This document shows positions 55,550-63,508 of a stretch of 64,000 bases of DNA, piece by piece (the first letter of the stretch is position 1; every line of letters begins with the position of its first letter). The position numbers and the translations under genes are program-made. Under the pieces are notes generated by a model that did no database searches, was not told the DNA's origin, and saw only the letters and a list, made by a program, of their open reading frames with translations. The DNA is taken from contig CACEVB010000003.1 in NCBI GenBank assembly GCA_902562875.1, positions 1 to 64,000 of the forward strand. The letters run 5' to 3'. The DNA comes from an uncultured Pelagibacteraceae bacterium (GTDB taxonomy: Bacteria > Pseudomonadota > Alphaproteobacteria > Pelagibacterales > Pelagibacteraceae).

Positions 55550-55669
55550 TTAGTCGTTACAACAACAACAATCAGATTTTGATTTGCAAACACATTCATG
55601 GTTATGTTTACAAGCACATTTATCGTTAGTGCAATTCTTACATTTACATTTTTGATTATTGCAAATCAT
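55550..55669 (-). CDS. Putative metallothionein-like cysteine-rich miniprotein
   Basis: 39-aa ORF, too short for the track, in the gap between cysE and the ETHE1-like gene. Its translation has 12 cysteines and 2 histidines: four CxC pairs spread over the first 28 residues and a terminal run of four Cys (SDCCCCND). The CxC spacing is typical of metal-thiolate cluster proteins. It shows no obvious similarity to the SmtA/Metallothionein_Pro pattern. No clear Shine-Dalgarno is visible. Expression is unproven, but cysteine density at this level in so AT-rich a region is unlikely by chance. Confidence 0.6.
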   Translation of the reverse strand: MICNNQKCKCKNCTNDKCACKHNHECVCKSKSDCCCCND

Positions 55670-55716
55670 AAGAAATATATAATTATTATATTTATAAATA
55701 CAACTTATAATTTTAA

Positions 55717-56409
55717 CTAGATTTGGTCTAAAGTAAGACCCTTAACATTTGCAGGAACAGCAATATCCATCATTTTTGGATTAGATAAATTCAGATTTTG
55801 CATTATATCAGCATATTCTTCTTTAGATTTTACCTGCAATCTAGGATTATTATTTTTTTCATTTTCAATCGTTGAAAATTTATTTCCGTTATAATCGTGT
55901 GCTGGGTATACAAGAGTATTTTCAGGAAGTTTTAAAAGTTTATTAAACAGTGAATCGTAAGCATCATATGAGCTTCCATTTTGAAAATCTGTTCTACCTG
56001 TACCGTTAATTAATAATGTATCTCCTGTAAACACTCTATCATTCATCAGATAACTATAAGAACAATCAGTATGACCAGGTGTATACATTGCTTTTAGTTC
56101 AATATTTTCTATTTTAACTTTTTCGTTATCTTTTATTTTTAAATCTATTACCTCTGATTTTGAGTTCTCTCCCATTATTCTTGCACAGCTTGTCCTTTTA
56201 TTTAACTCATTTAACGCCGTTATATGGTCAGCATGAATATGTGTATCAATAACTTTGACTAATTTTAGTTTGAGATTTTCCAGAATTTTAAGATATTCTT
56301 CAGTGTGTTCAATAACTGGGTCTATAATTAAAGCTTCACGACCCTCTCCACTAGAAATAATATAAGTGTAGGTTGAAGATTTTTTATCAAATAATTGATT
56401 AAATATCAT
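55717..56409 (-). CDS. MBL-fold persulfide dioxygenase (ETHE1-like)
   Basis: About 230 aa from ATG 56409 (MIFNQLFDKKSSTYTYII), preferred over the track's 56448. Metallo-beta-lactamase motif THIHADHITALNEL, then TPGHTDCSYSYLMND, FTGDTLLINGTGRTDFQNG and VYPAHDYNG. These match ETHE1-type sulfur dioxygenases that oxidise glutathione persulfide to sulfite. Iron ligands would be the two His and Asp of these motifs. Placement beside cysEK supports a role in sulfur homeostasis. Confidence 0.85.
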   Translation of the reverse strand: MIFNQLFDKKSSTYTYIISSGEGREALIIDPVIEHTEEYLKILENLKLKLVKVIDTHIHADHITALNELNKRTSCARIMGENSKSEVIDLKIKDNEKVKIENIELKAMYTPGHTDCSYSYLMNDRVFTGDTLLINGTGRTDFQNGSSYDAYDSLFNKLLKLPENTLVYPAHDYNGNKFSTIENEKNNNPRLQVKSKEEYADIMQNLNLSNPKMMDIAVPANVKGLTLDQI

Positions 56410-56484
56410 ATATTTATTAATATTATAAAAAATTGCATAGCAAATCAATCTTGCATATAATTTAATTTAAAAAAGGAGACATAA

Positions 56485-57147
56485 ATGACATTAAAAATTA
56501 ATAGTGTTGCACCAGATTTTACAGCACAAACCCAAATGGGGGAGATAAAGTTCCATGAATGGTTGGGAGACAGCTGGGGAGTTTTATTTTCACACCCAAA
56601 AGATTTTACACCCGTATGCACAACAGAATTAGGCGCTTTAGCAAGAATGAAACCAGATTTTGATGCAAGAAACGTAAAAGTTATGGGTTTATCAGTTGAT
56701 CCTGTATCTGATCACGAAAAATGGTTAGAAGACATAACAGATGTATGTGGGATGAAACCCGAGTACCCAATTGTTGCAGATGAAAAGTTAGAAGTAGCTA
56801 AGTTATACAATATGTTAGAAGGTGATGCTGGAACTTCTTCAATGGGAAGAACAGCCGTTGATAACGAAACTGTGAGAACAGTATATATTGTAAGACCTGA
56901 TAAAAGAATCGGTCTATTTCTTACTTATCCAATGACAACCGGAAGAAATTTTGGTGAAATTTTAAGAGCAATAGACTCTATGCAAAGAACAGCTAAACAC
57001 AAAATAGCAACCCCTGCAGATTGGAAACCAGGCGAGGATGTAATTATTGTACCTAAAGTAACAAATGAGGAAGCTAAAAAAATATATCCAGATGGCTGGG
57101 AGACAATTAAGCCGTATTTAAGAAAAGTACCTGACCCACAAAAGTAA
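56485..57147 (+). CDS. 1-Cys peroxiredoxin (Prx6-type)
   Basis: 220 aa, strong AAAAGGAGACATAAATG start. The peroxidatic Cys is in HPKDFTPVCTTELGALARM (about 47). Length, GTSSMGRTAVDNETVRTVYIV and the C-terminal WKPGEDVIIVPKVTNEEAKKIYPDGW...PYLRKV match the Prx6 class; no second resolving Cys in the usual place. It reduces H2O2 or lipid peroxides. Followed by a methyltransferase frame that begins at its end. Confidence 0.93.
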   Translation: MTLKINSVAPDFTAQTQMGEIKFHEWLGDSWGVLFSHPKDFTPVCTTELGALARMKPDFDARNVKVMGLSVDPVSDHEKWLEDITDVCGMKPEYPIVADEKLEVAKLYNMLEGDAGTSSMGRTAVDNETVRTVYIVRPDKRIGLFLTYPMTTGRNFGEILRAIDSMQRTAKHKIATPADWKPGEDVIIVPKVTNEEAKKIYPDGWETIKPYLRKVPDPQK

Positions 57148-57214
57148 GTTAGATACAAAATTATTAGACCAACAATCTCAGCATTGGGAAAAAAATTTCT
57201 CGAATAAGCCTGAG

Positions 57215-57799
57215 ATGTTTGGTTTAGATGCAAGCGAACCAGCAAAAAAATCTTTAAAAATTTTTCAAGAAAATAATATTAATACTGTAGTTGAACTAGG
57301 AGCCGGACTTGGGAGAGATAGTATTTTTTTTTCCCTAAATAATCTTTCTGTAACTTCATTAGATTATAGCCAGTCAGGCATAAATATAATAAATAAAAAA
57401 ATTAATAATAATAAACTAAAAAATATTAGCACTAAAGTATTTGATATTAGACAAAAACTGCCATTTGAGGATAACTCAATTGATGGGTGTTTCTCTCATA
57501 TGCTATATTGTATGGCATTAAGTAATCAAGATTTGCTAAACCTTAATAAGGAAATTTGCAGAATATTAAAACCAGAGGGATTAAATATTTATACTGCTAG
57601 AAACGAGCATGATGGTGATTATAAAAATGGAATACATAGAGGTGAAAACATGTATGAAAATGAAGGATTTATAGTTCACTTTTTTAATAAAACAAAAATC
57701 AAATATTTAACTGATGGATTTAAAAATATAAAATTAGAAAATTTTGAAGAGGGAAAATTTCCAAGAAAACTTTATTTTGTTGTAAACAAAAAAATTTAA
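57215..57799 (+). CDS. Class I SAM-dependent methyltransferase; 5' end uncertain
   Basis: 194 aa from the first ATG. SAM-binding motif VVELGAGLGRDSIFFSLNNLSVTSLDYSQSGI, then FDIRQKLPFEDNSIDGCFSHMLYCMAL. The same frame stays open upstream to a stop at 57119, and its translation (TKLLDQQSQHWEKNFSNKPE) looks like genuine protein leading into MFGLDASEPA, but contains no ATG, GTG or TTG. The only NTG codon is CTG at 57131, overlapping the peroxiredoxin 3' end. The true start may therefore be CTG or another non-canonical codon. Substrate unknown. Confidence 0.8.
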   Translation: MFGLDASEPAKKSLKIFQENNINTVVELGAGLGRDSIFFSLNNLSVTSLDYSQSGINIINKKINNNKLKNISTKVFDIRQKLPFEDNSIDGCFSHMLYCMALSNQDLLNLNKEICRILKPEGLNIYTARNEHDGDYKNGIHRGENMYENEGFIVHFFNKTKIKYLTDGFKNIKLENFEEGKFPRKLYFVVNKKI

Positions 57800-58497
57800 T
57801 TAATTCGTTTATATTTTTTCATAGAAACACTTGCTAATAATAAATTTGGATCTATAAAAGTTTTTGATTTTTTAATTTTTTTAAAAGATTTGTAAGCAAA
57901 TATTGCAATTGGAAGTTCAGTACAACCTAAAATTATTTTTTTACATTTAATTTTTATTAAATAGTTCACAGCAGGTTTAATTGCTTTTTCAGCTTCTTTA
58001 ACTTTACCTGTTTTTACAAATCTAATAGCTTTATTTACTGAATTGATTTGTAGGGATTTGCTTGGACTGACTAAATTGAAATGTTTATTAAAATATTTAC
58101 TGTAAACTTTGGTTTTTAAAGTTGCCTCTGTACAGAGAATCCCAATTTTTGAATTTTTTTTACACGTTTTTTTTGTGTGCAAATACACTTCTTTTGGCAT
58201 GCTTATTATTGGAATTTTAATTTTTTTTTGTAAGTCTTCATGCCAGTGATGTGCCGTGTTGCATGGCATTACAATAAATTTACATTTATTTTTTTTTAAC
58301 AAGTTACATCCTTTAATAAGACTTTTTAAAACGTAATTATATCTATTAAGATTTTCAGGCCTTTTTGGAATATTTGATTTGTTAAATAGTATAAAGAGAG
58401 GATATTTCTGATCTGTTTTACCTACGTTTAATTTTGCCAATTTATTGCAGAAGTCTAAACCCGCTCTAGTACCCATGCCTCCCAAGATTCCAATCAT
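57796..58497 (-). CDS. Aspartate/glutamate racemase family protein
   Basis: 233 aa. N-terminal MIGILGGMGTRAGLDFCNKL and the two catalytic cysteines in FIVMPCNTAHHWHEDL (about 80) and IILGCTELPIAIFAYK (about 196) are the Asp/Glu racemase signature. PLP-independent; racemises aspartate, glutamate or a related compound, to be settled by biochemistry. Basic, lysine-rich. It shares a TTAA stop with the convergent methyltransferase gene. Confidence 0.88.
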   Translation of the reverse strand: MIGILGGMGTRAGLDFCNKLAKLNVGKTDQKYPLFILFNKSNIPKRPENLNRYNYVLKSLIKGCNLLKKNKCKFIVMPCNTAHHWHEDLQKKIKIPIISMPKEVYLHTKKTCKKNSKIGILCTEATLKTKVYSKYFNKHFNLVSPSKSLQINSVNKAIRFVKTGKVKEAEKAIKPAVNYLIKIKCKKIILGCTELPIAIFAYKSFKKIKKSKTFIDPNLLLASVSMKKYKRIN

Positions 58498-58582
58498 TTT
58501 TCCCTAGTGTATTTGTAGTTGTTATCTAATTAATTGTTAAAAAAATCAATGATTATATCGTCCAAAAGTATTAATGTAATTA

Positions 58583-59746
58583 ATGAATGGAAATCTAATT
58601 GTTCTAACCTTAAGTCAAATTTTTAGTTTCACTGCTGCACCAGTAACTGTTTTTCTAAGTGGAATAATTGGTTCACAGATTAGTCCATTAAAATCTTTAT
58701 CAACTCTTCCAATGTCTATTTCGGTTGTAGGAATTGCTATCGGTGCAGTAATAGCGTCTAAATTGATGAGCATAACAGGTCGAAAAATTGGTTTTATAAT
58801 TGCATCAGTTGGAAATACATTAGTATCCGTTTTAGCCGCGTACTCAATCTTTATTCAAAGCTTTTATCTTTATTGTTTTGTTAACTTTTTTTTGGGTATG
58901 GGCATGGCTTTTACACATCAATATCGCTTTGCCGCTGCTGAAAGTGTGAACAAAGATAAAGTACCACGTGCTATTTCAATAATTTTACTTGGAGGAATTG
59001 TTTCAGCCTTTATAGGTCCAAGTGTTGCAAATTTTTCTAAGGATATGTTTAGCAATCATATGTATGTAGGATCTTATTTATCTCTAGCTGCATTAACTTT
59101 CTTACCAACAATTTTCTTCCTCTTTTATAAAAATACTTCAAAAATAGAAATATCTGTTAAATATTCTGGTAGAAGTTATATAGAACTTATTTCTCAACCG
59201 AGATTTTTACAAGCTGTTATATCTTCAGCGTTTGGTTACGCTATTATGACTTTTTTGATGACAGGAACCCCATTAAGTATGCATGTAATGGAAGGAATTA
59301 GCTTAAACAAGACAAGTATAGTTATACAAATTCATGTTGCTTGTATGTTTTTACCTTCATTAATTGCAGGTAATTTAATTAAAAAAATTGGTCATTCAAA
59401 TATGATGTATGTGGGAGTAGGTCTTTACTGCATAACGATAATAATAAGTCTATTTGATCAGTCATTTTTAAATTATATGTTTGCGCTTATCTTTTTAGGT
59501 TTTGGGTGGAATTTTTTGTTTATATCAGGGACCAGTTTATTAGTTTTAACATACAATGAAGAAGAAAAATATAGAGCTCAAGGTTTTAATGATTTTGTAG
59601 TCTATTCTGTTCATGCTATAGGAAGTTTATCTGCAGGCGTTTTAATAGTTCTAACAAATTGGAAAATAATGAATTTAATTTGTATACCTTTAATTATTGT
59701 AATTATATTAATCACACTAAGAGCAGATCTTTTAACCAAAAAATGA
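58583..59746 (+). CDS. MFS transporter
   Basis: 387-aa inner-membrane protein of about 12 helices. The loop after helix 2 is ASKLMSITGRKIGFIIASVGNTL, matching the MFS A-motif (G-x3-D/N-R-x-G-R-R/K) in relaxed form. The C-terminal half has a second symmetry-related loop (NLIKKIGHSNMMYVG). Direction and substrate unknown. It overlaps the downstream LysE-type gene by 4 nt (ATGA). Confidence 0.88.
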   Translation: MNGNLIVLTLSQIFSFTAAPVTVFLSGIIGSQISPLKSLSTLPMSISVVGIAIGAVIASKLMSITGRKIGFIIASVGNTLVSVLAAYSIFIQSFYLYCFVNFFLGMGMAFTHQYRFAAAESVNKDKVPRAISIILLGGIVSAFIGPSVANFSKDMFSNHMYVGSYLSLAALTFLPTIFFLFYKNTSKIEISVKYSGRSYIELISQPRFLQAVISSAFGYAIMTFLMTGTPLSMHVMEGISLNKTSIVIQIHVACMFLPSLIAGNLIKKIGHSNMMYVGVGLYCITIIISLFDQSFLNYMFALIFLGFGWNFLFISGTSLLVLTYNEEEKYRAQGFNDFVVYSVHAIGSLSAGVLIVLTNWKIMNLICIPLIIVIILITLRADLLTKK

Positions 59747-60357
59747 GTTTTTTATTACTTGGATTTTTTACAGGCATAAGTTTAATTTTAGCTATTGGAG
59801 CACAAAATATATTTGTAATAGAGCAGGGACTTAAAAAAAATTATGTATTTATTGTTTGTTTAATTTGTTCTTTATCAGATTTTATTTTAATTTTTTTGGG
59901 GTTATTCTTATTTGAACATCTCAAAATATATTTTACAAAAAATGTAGAGCTTATATTTAATATATTGTTATTCATTTTTCTAATTTTCTTTATTTATAAC
60001 AAAGTAATTTCCTTGTATAAAAAAAATAATATTAATTTTGAAAATGAAAATTTAAATTTTAAAAAAATAGTAATTAAAACTCTTGGATTTACCTATTTAA
60101 ATCCTCATGTTTATTCTGATACAGTTTTTTTTTTAGGAAATTTCTCAAAAAATTTTTTAATTATTAACAAATATCTGTTTGGCTTTGGTGCTTCTATTGC
60201 ATCTATTCTATTTTTTTTTTCGTTGGGATATCTTGCAAAATTTTTTTCTAGCAACTTAGTTAATTCAAATACATGGAAAATAATAAATTTTTTCATAATT
60301 ATATTTATGACAGTATTATCTAGTTACGTATTTATGGATATAATCGATTTAATTTGA
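59743..60357 (+). CDS. LysE/ArgO-type amino acid exporter
   Basis: 204 aa from ATG 59743; the track start at 59659 lies inside the MFS gene. Family marks: ILAIGAQNIFVIEQGLKKNY near the N-terminus and LGFTYLNPHVYSDTVFFLG (the conserved L-N-P-x-x-x-x-D segment). Six helices predicted. ArgO/LysE proteins export basic amino acids such as lysine or arginine. With the MFS gene it forms a two-gene transport unit. It overlaps convergent hisD-like by 9 nt. Confidence 0.86.
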   Translation: MSFLLLGFFTGISLILAIGAQNIFVIEQGLKKNYVFIVCLICSLSDFILIFLGLFLFEHLKIYFTKNVELIFNILLFIFLIFFIYNKVISLYKKNNINFENENLNFKKIVIKTLGFTYLNPHVYSDTVFFLGNFSKNFLIINKYLFGFGASIASILFFFSLGYLAKFFSSNLVNSNTWKIINFFIIIFMTVLSSYVFMDIIDLI

Positions 60358-61635
60358 AAAACCGTATTTTCTTAACCTTACATCACTTGTTCGAGCGTGG
60401 GCTTCCATACCCTCATATCTTGAAATTCTTGCAGCAGCTGAACCAACTTCTTTAGTAGATTCTTTTGTCATTCTTTGAAAACTAAGCGTTTTAATAAATT
60501 TTCCAACAAATAAACCTCCTGTATATTTTCCTGCACCTTTGGTAGGTAAAATATGATTTGTTCCTGAACATTTATCCCCATAAGCTACAGTAGTTTCTTC
60601 TCCAATAAACAATGATCCATAATTTTTTAATCTTTCGTGAAACCATTTGTCATTTTTAGTTTGTACTTCTAAATGCTCTGGTGCGTATTCATCACTTATT
60701 TTGGCCATGTCTTCATCATTTTCACATAGTATTACTTCTCCGTAATCTCTCCATGCAGATTCTGCACTAGTTCTTGGTAGCTCAGGTAATTCTAAAATTA
60801 ATTCAGGAACTCTTTTCATTACTTCATCTGCAAGTCTTTTACTTGTGGTGAACAGCCAAGCTGGGGAATTATATCCATGTTCAGCTTGCCCGACTAAGTC
60901 AACAGCAACAATTTCTGAATCTGCTGTTTCATCCGCTATTATTGCGATTTCAGTAGGTCCAGCAAATAAATCTATACCAACTTTTCCAAATAAAATTCTT
61001 TTTGCCTCTGCTACAAACTGATTTCCAGGACCAACTAACATATCTGCAGGTTCATTTCCAAACATACCATATGTCATTGCAGCAATTGCAGGGACACCAC
61101 CCAAGTTTAAAATTTTGTCTGCTCCACATAGATTAGCTGTGTAGATTACAGAAGGATTTGCACCGATACCTCTTTTTGGTGGGCTACAAGCAATAATATT
61201 TTTAACACCAGCGACTTTTGCTGTTGTAACACTCATTACTGCTGATGCTATATGAGCGTATCTTCCACCCGGTATATAACATCCCGCAGTATTAACTGGT
61301 ATTAATTTTTGACCAGCGTACAAACCTTTGGAGAGTTCAACTTCAAAATCTTGACCATAGTTTTGAAGTTGTGCTTCAGCAAACTTTTTAACTCTGTCGT
61401 AAGAGAACTTTATATCATCTTTAGTTTTTTGATCTAATGATTTGCTAATTTCCTCAATTTTATCATTGGAAACTATAATTTCTCCATCATACTTATCAAA
61501 TTTTTTTGTTAATTCCTTACATCCATCTTCTCTTGATTTTTCAAGATCATTTAAAAGTTTTTGAACAATTTCTCTGGTTTTAACATCATCAGTAGATGGC
61601 TGCTTAGGTGATTTTTTTAAATACTTTATTCCCAT
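60349..61635 (-). CDS. Histidinol dehydrogenase-family enzyme (HpsN/HisD-like)
   Basis: 428 aa. HisD-family features: NTAGCYIPGGRYAHIASAVMS, VGPGNQFVAEAKRILFG, FAGPTEIAIIADET, the zinc-ligand region DLVGQAEHGYNSP, catalytic APEHLEVQT. Where E. coli HisD reads AGDYASGTNHVLPT, this protein reads VAYGDKCSGTNHILPTKGAGKYTGG, and it ends GMEAHARTSD. From recollection this is closer to the sulfopropanediol dehydrogenase (HpsN) group than to biosynthetic HisD. No his genes are adjacent; an acyltransferase lies upstream on the same strand. Confidence 0.8.
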   Translation of the reverse strand: MGIKYLKKSPKQPSTDDVKTREIVQKLLNDLEKSREDGCKELTKKFDKYDGEIIVSNDKIEEISKSLDQKTKDDIKFSYDRVKKFAEAQLQNYGQDFEVELSKGLYAGQKLIPVNTAGCYIPGGRYAHIASAVMSVTTAKVAGVKNIIACSPPKRGIGANPSVIYTANLCGADKILNLGGVPAIAAMTYGMFGNEPADMLVGPGNQFVAEAKRILFGKVGIDLFAGPTEIAIIADETADSEIVAVDLVGQAEHGYNSPAWLFTTSKRLADEVMKRVPELILELPELPRTSAESAWRDYGEVILCENDEDMAKISDEYAPEHLEVQTKNDKWFHERLKNYGSLFIGEETTVAYGDKCSGTNHILPTKGAGKYTGGLFVGKFIKTLSFQRMTKESTKEVGSAAARISRYEGMEAHARTSDVRLRKYGFSN

Positions 61636-61656
61636 ACAAAAATTCTATTTCATTAA

Positions 61657-62568
61657 TTAATCTAAAGCAACTACAGCTGCTGCAATTGATGCTAATCTAG
61701 CTGTCGCCACATCTGATCTTGATGTAATTACCACAGGAATCTTTCCTCCAACCACAACACCAGCTGCACACGCACCCATAAAATAAACCATAATCTTTAC
61801 TAGCGCATTACCAGTTTCTACACTCGGTACCAATAAAACATCTGCATCCCCTGCAACTGTATTTTTTATACCTTTAATTTCAGCAGATTTTTTTGAGATA
61901 CTATTATCAAATGCTAAAGGTCCAAAAACATCAGCTATTAAATTTTCTTTTTTTGCTAATTCAGTTAATTCTTTTGCATCTATAGAACTTTGAACACTAT
62001 CTAAAACCTCTTCTGTTGCAGATAAAACTGATACTTTAGGTCTTTTATTTCCAATCCTATTACAAAAATTTATTGCATTTTTTAGGATATGCATTTTTGT
62101 TTTTACATTTGGGCTTACATTTAATGCCCCGTCAGTAATAATTAAAGGTTTGTCCTCTTTATTTAATGTCATGTGCCAAATATGACTTAATCTTGTTTTT
62201 CTAATTAAATTATATTTTTTTTTGATTACTTCTTTCATTAATACATCAGTATGAATATGCCCTTTAACAATTATTTTTATTTTTTCTTCTGATGCTAATT
62301 TAGCAGCAAGCACTGCTGTTTTATTTTCATTTTTCTCATCAATTATTTGAAATTCAGAAATATCAAAACTTAATTCTAATGCGCATTTTTCTATCTCTGA
62401 TTTATCTCCTATAAATATTGGAATTATCAAATTTTCATTCACTGCATCCATTACAGACATCATTGTTATTGATTTACCAGCATTTACAATTCCTGCAGGA
62501 ATTCCTTTTTTCAGATGAGCAACATCTAAAAGATTATTAGGACACACAATTTCTTTATCTGACAGCAT
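61657..62568 (-). CDS. Phosphate acetyl/butyryltransferase-family protein
   Basis: 303 aa of the PTA_PTB fold: FIGDKSEIEKCALEL, KGHIHTDVLMKEVI, IITDGALNVSPNVKTKMHILKNAI, LSATEEVLDSVQSSIDA, FGPLAFDNSISKKSAEIKGIKNTVAGDADVLLVPSVETGNALVK and a glycine-rich end. It transfers an acyl group between CoA and phosphate. No acetate or butyrate kinase is nearby. It is upstream of the HisD-like gene (21 nt), so the two may form a catabolic pair. Whether the acyl group is acetyl is not resolved. Confidence 0.85.
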   Translation of the reverse strand: MLSDKEIVCPNNLLDVAHLKKGIPAGIVNAGKSITMMSVMDAVNENLIIPIFIGDKSEIEKCALELSFDISEFQIIDEKNENKTAVLAAKLASEEKIKIIVKGHIHTDVLMKEVIKKKYNLIRKTRLSHIWHMTLNKEDKPLIITDGALNVSPNVKTKMHILKNAINFCNRIGNKRPKVSVLSATEEVLDSVQSSIDAKELTELAKKENLIADVFGPLAFDNSISKKSAEIKGIKNTVAGDADVLLVPSVETGNALVKIMVYFMGACAAGVVVGGKIPVVITSRSDVATARLASIAAAVVALD

Positions 62569-62676
62569 TTAATTGATCTTTATATATTAAGTTAATATGG
62601 CATAAAATAGAAATTACAGTTAAAATTGGTCACTTTGATGCATTGGAACAAAAAAAATATTATTTAGATATAAAAT

Positions 62677-63120
62677 ATGAGTTCTGAAACTATTAAAATA
62701 AATTGGAATTGTAGACATACTTGGAAAAAGAGTTCTAAAAATACTGCTTGGTGTTTATTAGGATGTTCAATAGGAGATTTTGGAACAATATTATTTTTTC
62801 AATTATCTGAAGTTCCATTTCCAATATTAGGCATAATGATTTTAGCAATAATTAATGGATTAATAACAAGTATAGCTCTTGAAACAGTAATACTTATTAA
62901 ACAAAACTTCAGTTTACAAAATGCTATTAGGACTGCATTTGGTATGAGTTTTATTTCTATGATAAGTATGGAGATTGCAATGAACTTAACAGATTATGTA
63001 TTGACAGGCGGTGCAATATTAAATTGGTATGTTATACCCATAATGTTGGCAATAGGATTTATTACACCTTTACCTTACAATTATTACAAATTAAAAAAAT
63101 ATAACATAAGCTGTCATTAA
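62677..63120 (+). CDS. DUF4396-like membrane protein
   Basis: 147 aa. NCRHTWKKSSKNTAWCLLGCSIGDFGTILFFQ at the N-terminus is the DUF4396 signature (W-L-L-G-C-x-I-G-D). About four helices follow, ending TPLPYNYYKLKKYNISCH. Function unknown, possibly a metal-related membrane protein since His and Cys flank the helices (inference). First of three same-strand envelope genes. Confidence 0.78.
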   Translation: MSSETIKINWNCRHTWKKSSKNTAWCLLGCSIGDFGTILFFQLSEVPFPILGIMILAIINGLITSIALETVILIKQNFSLQNAIRTAFGMSFISMISMEIAMNLTDYVLTGGAILNWYVIPIMLAIGFITPLPYNYYKLKKYNISCH

Positions 63121-63121
63121 A

Positions 63122-63508
63122 ATGGAAACTTTAATACAAAATATATTAGCGATAGTATTAGGAATGATGATTTTTTTTTCATTCGTTTTAGCGCCCATGA
63201 TATTTAAAATATTGGATGTTCAAAATGCTGGAAAATTCGTTAGAAAAATTTTCCCTTACTATTATTTCGTAAATCTTATTTTTTTGAGTATAGCAATTAT
63301 TATATTTATAATGATTTCCTCATTTGGAGTAAATTTTTACGTAACATTAGCTTTAGCTATATCATTTATTTTTGCACAATTTTTTTTAATGCCATTGATA
63401 AATAATTTAAAAGATAATAACGAAGAAAAAAAATTTAAATATGCCCATGGAGCATCGGTCGTGATAAATTTCACTCAAATTATAGGATTAATTTATATCT
63501 TAATTTAA
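63122..63508 (+). CDS. DUF4149-like small membrane protein
   Basis: 128 aa with four helices: ILAIVLGMMIFFSFVLAPMIFKILD, VRKIFPYYYFVNLIFLSIAIIIFIM, LALAISFIFAQFFLMPLINNLKD, and the C-terminal KFKYAHGASVVINFTQIIGLIYIL. The pattern matches DUF4149 (G-x4-F-x3-v-aP-x-f ... f-p-x-Y ... H-g-x-s). Function unknown. It ends on the start of the next gene (TAATG). Confidence 0.72.
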   Translation: METLIQNILAIVLGMMIFFSFVLAPMIFKILDVQNAGKFVRKIFPYYYFVNLIFLSIAIIIFIMISSFGVNFYVTLALAISFIFAQFFLMPLINNLKDNNEEKKFKYAHGASVVINFTQIIGLIYILI

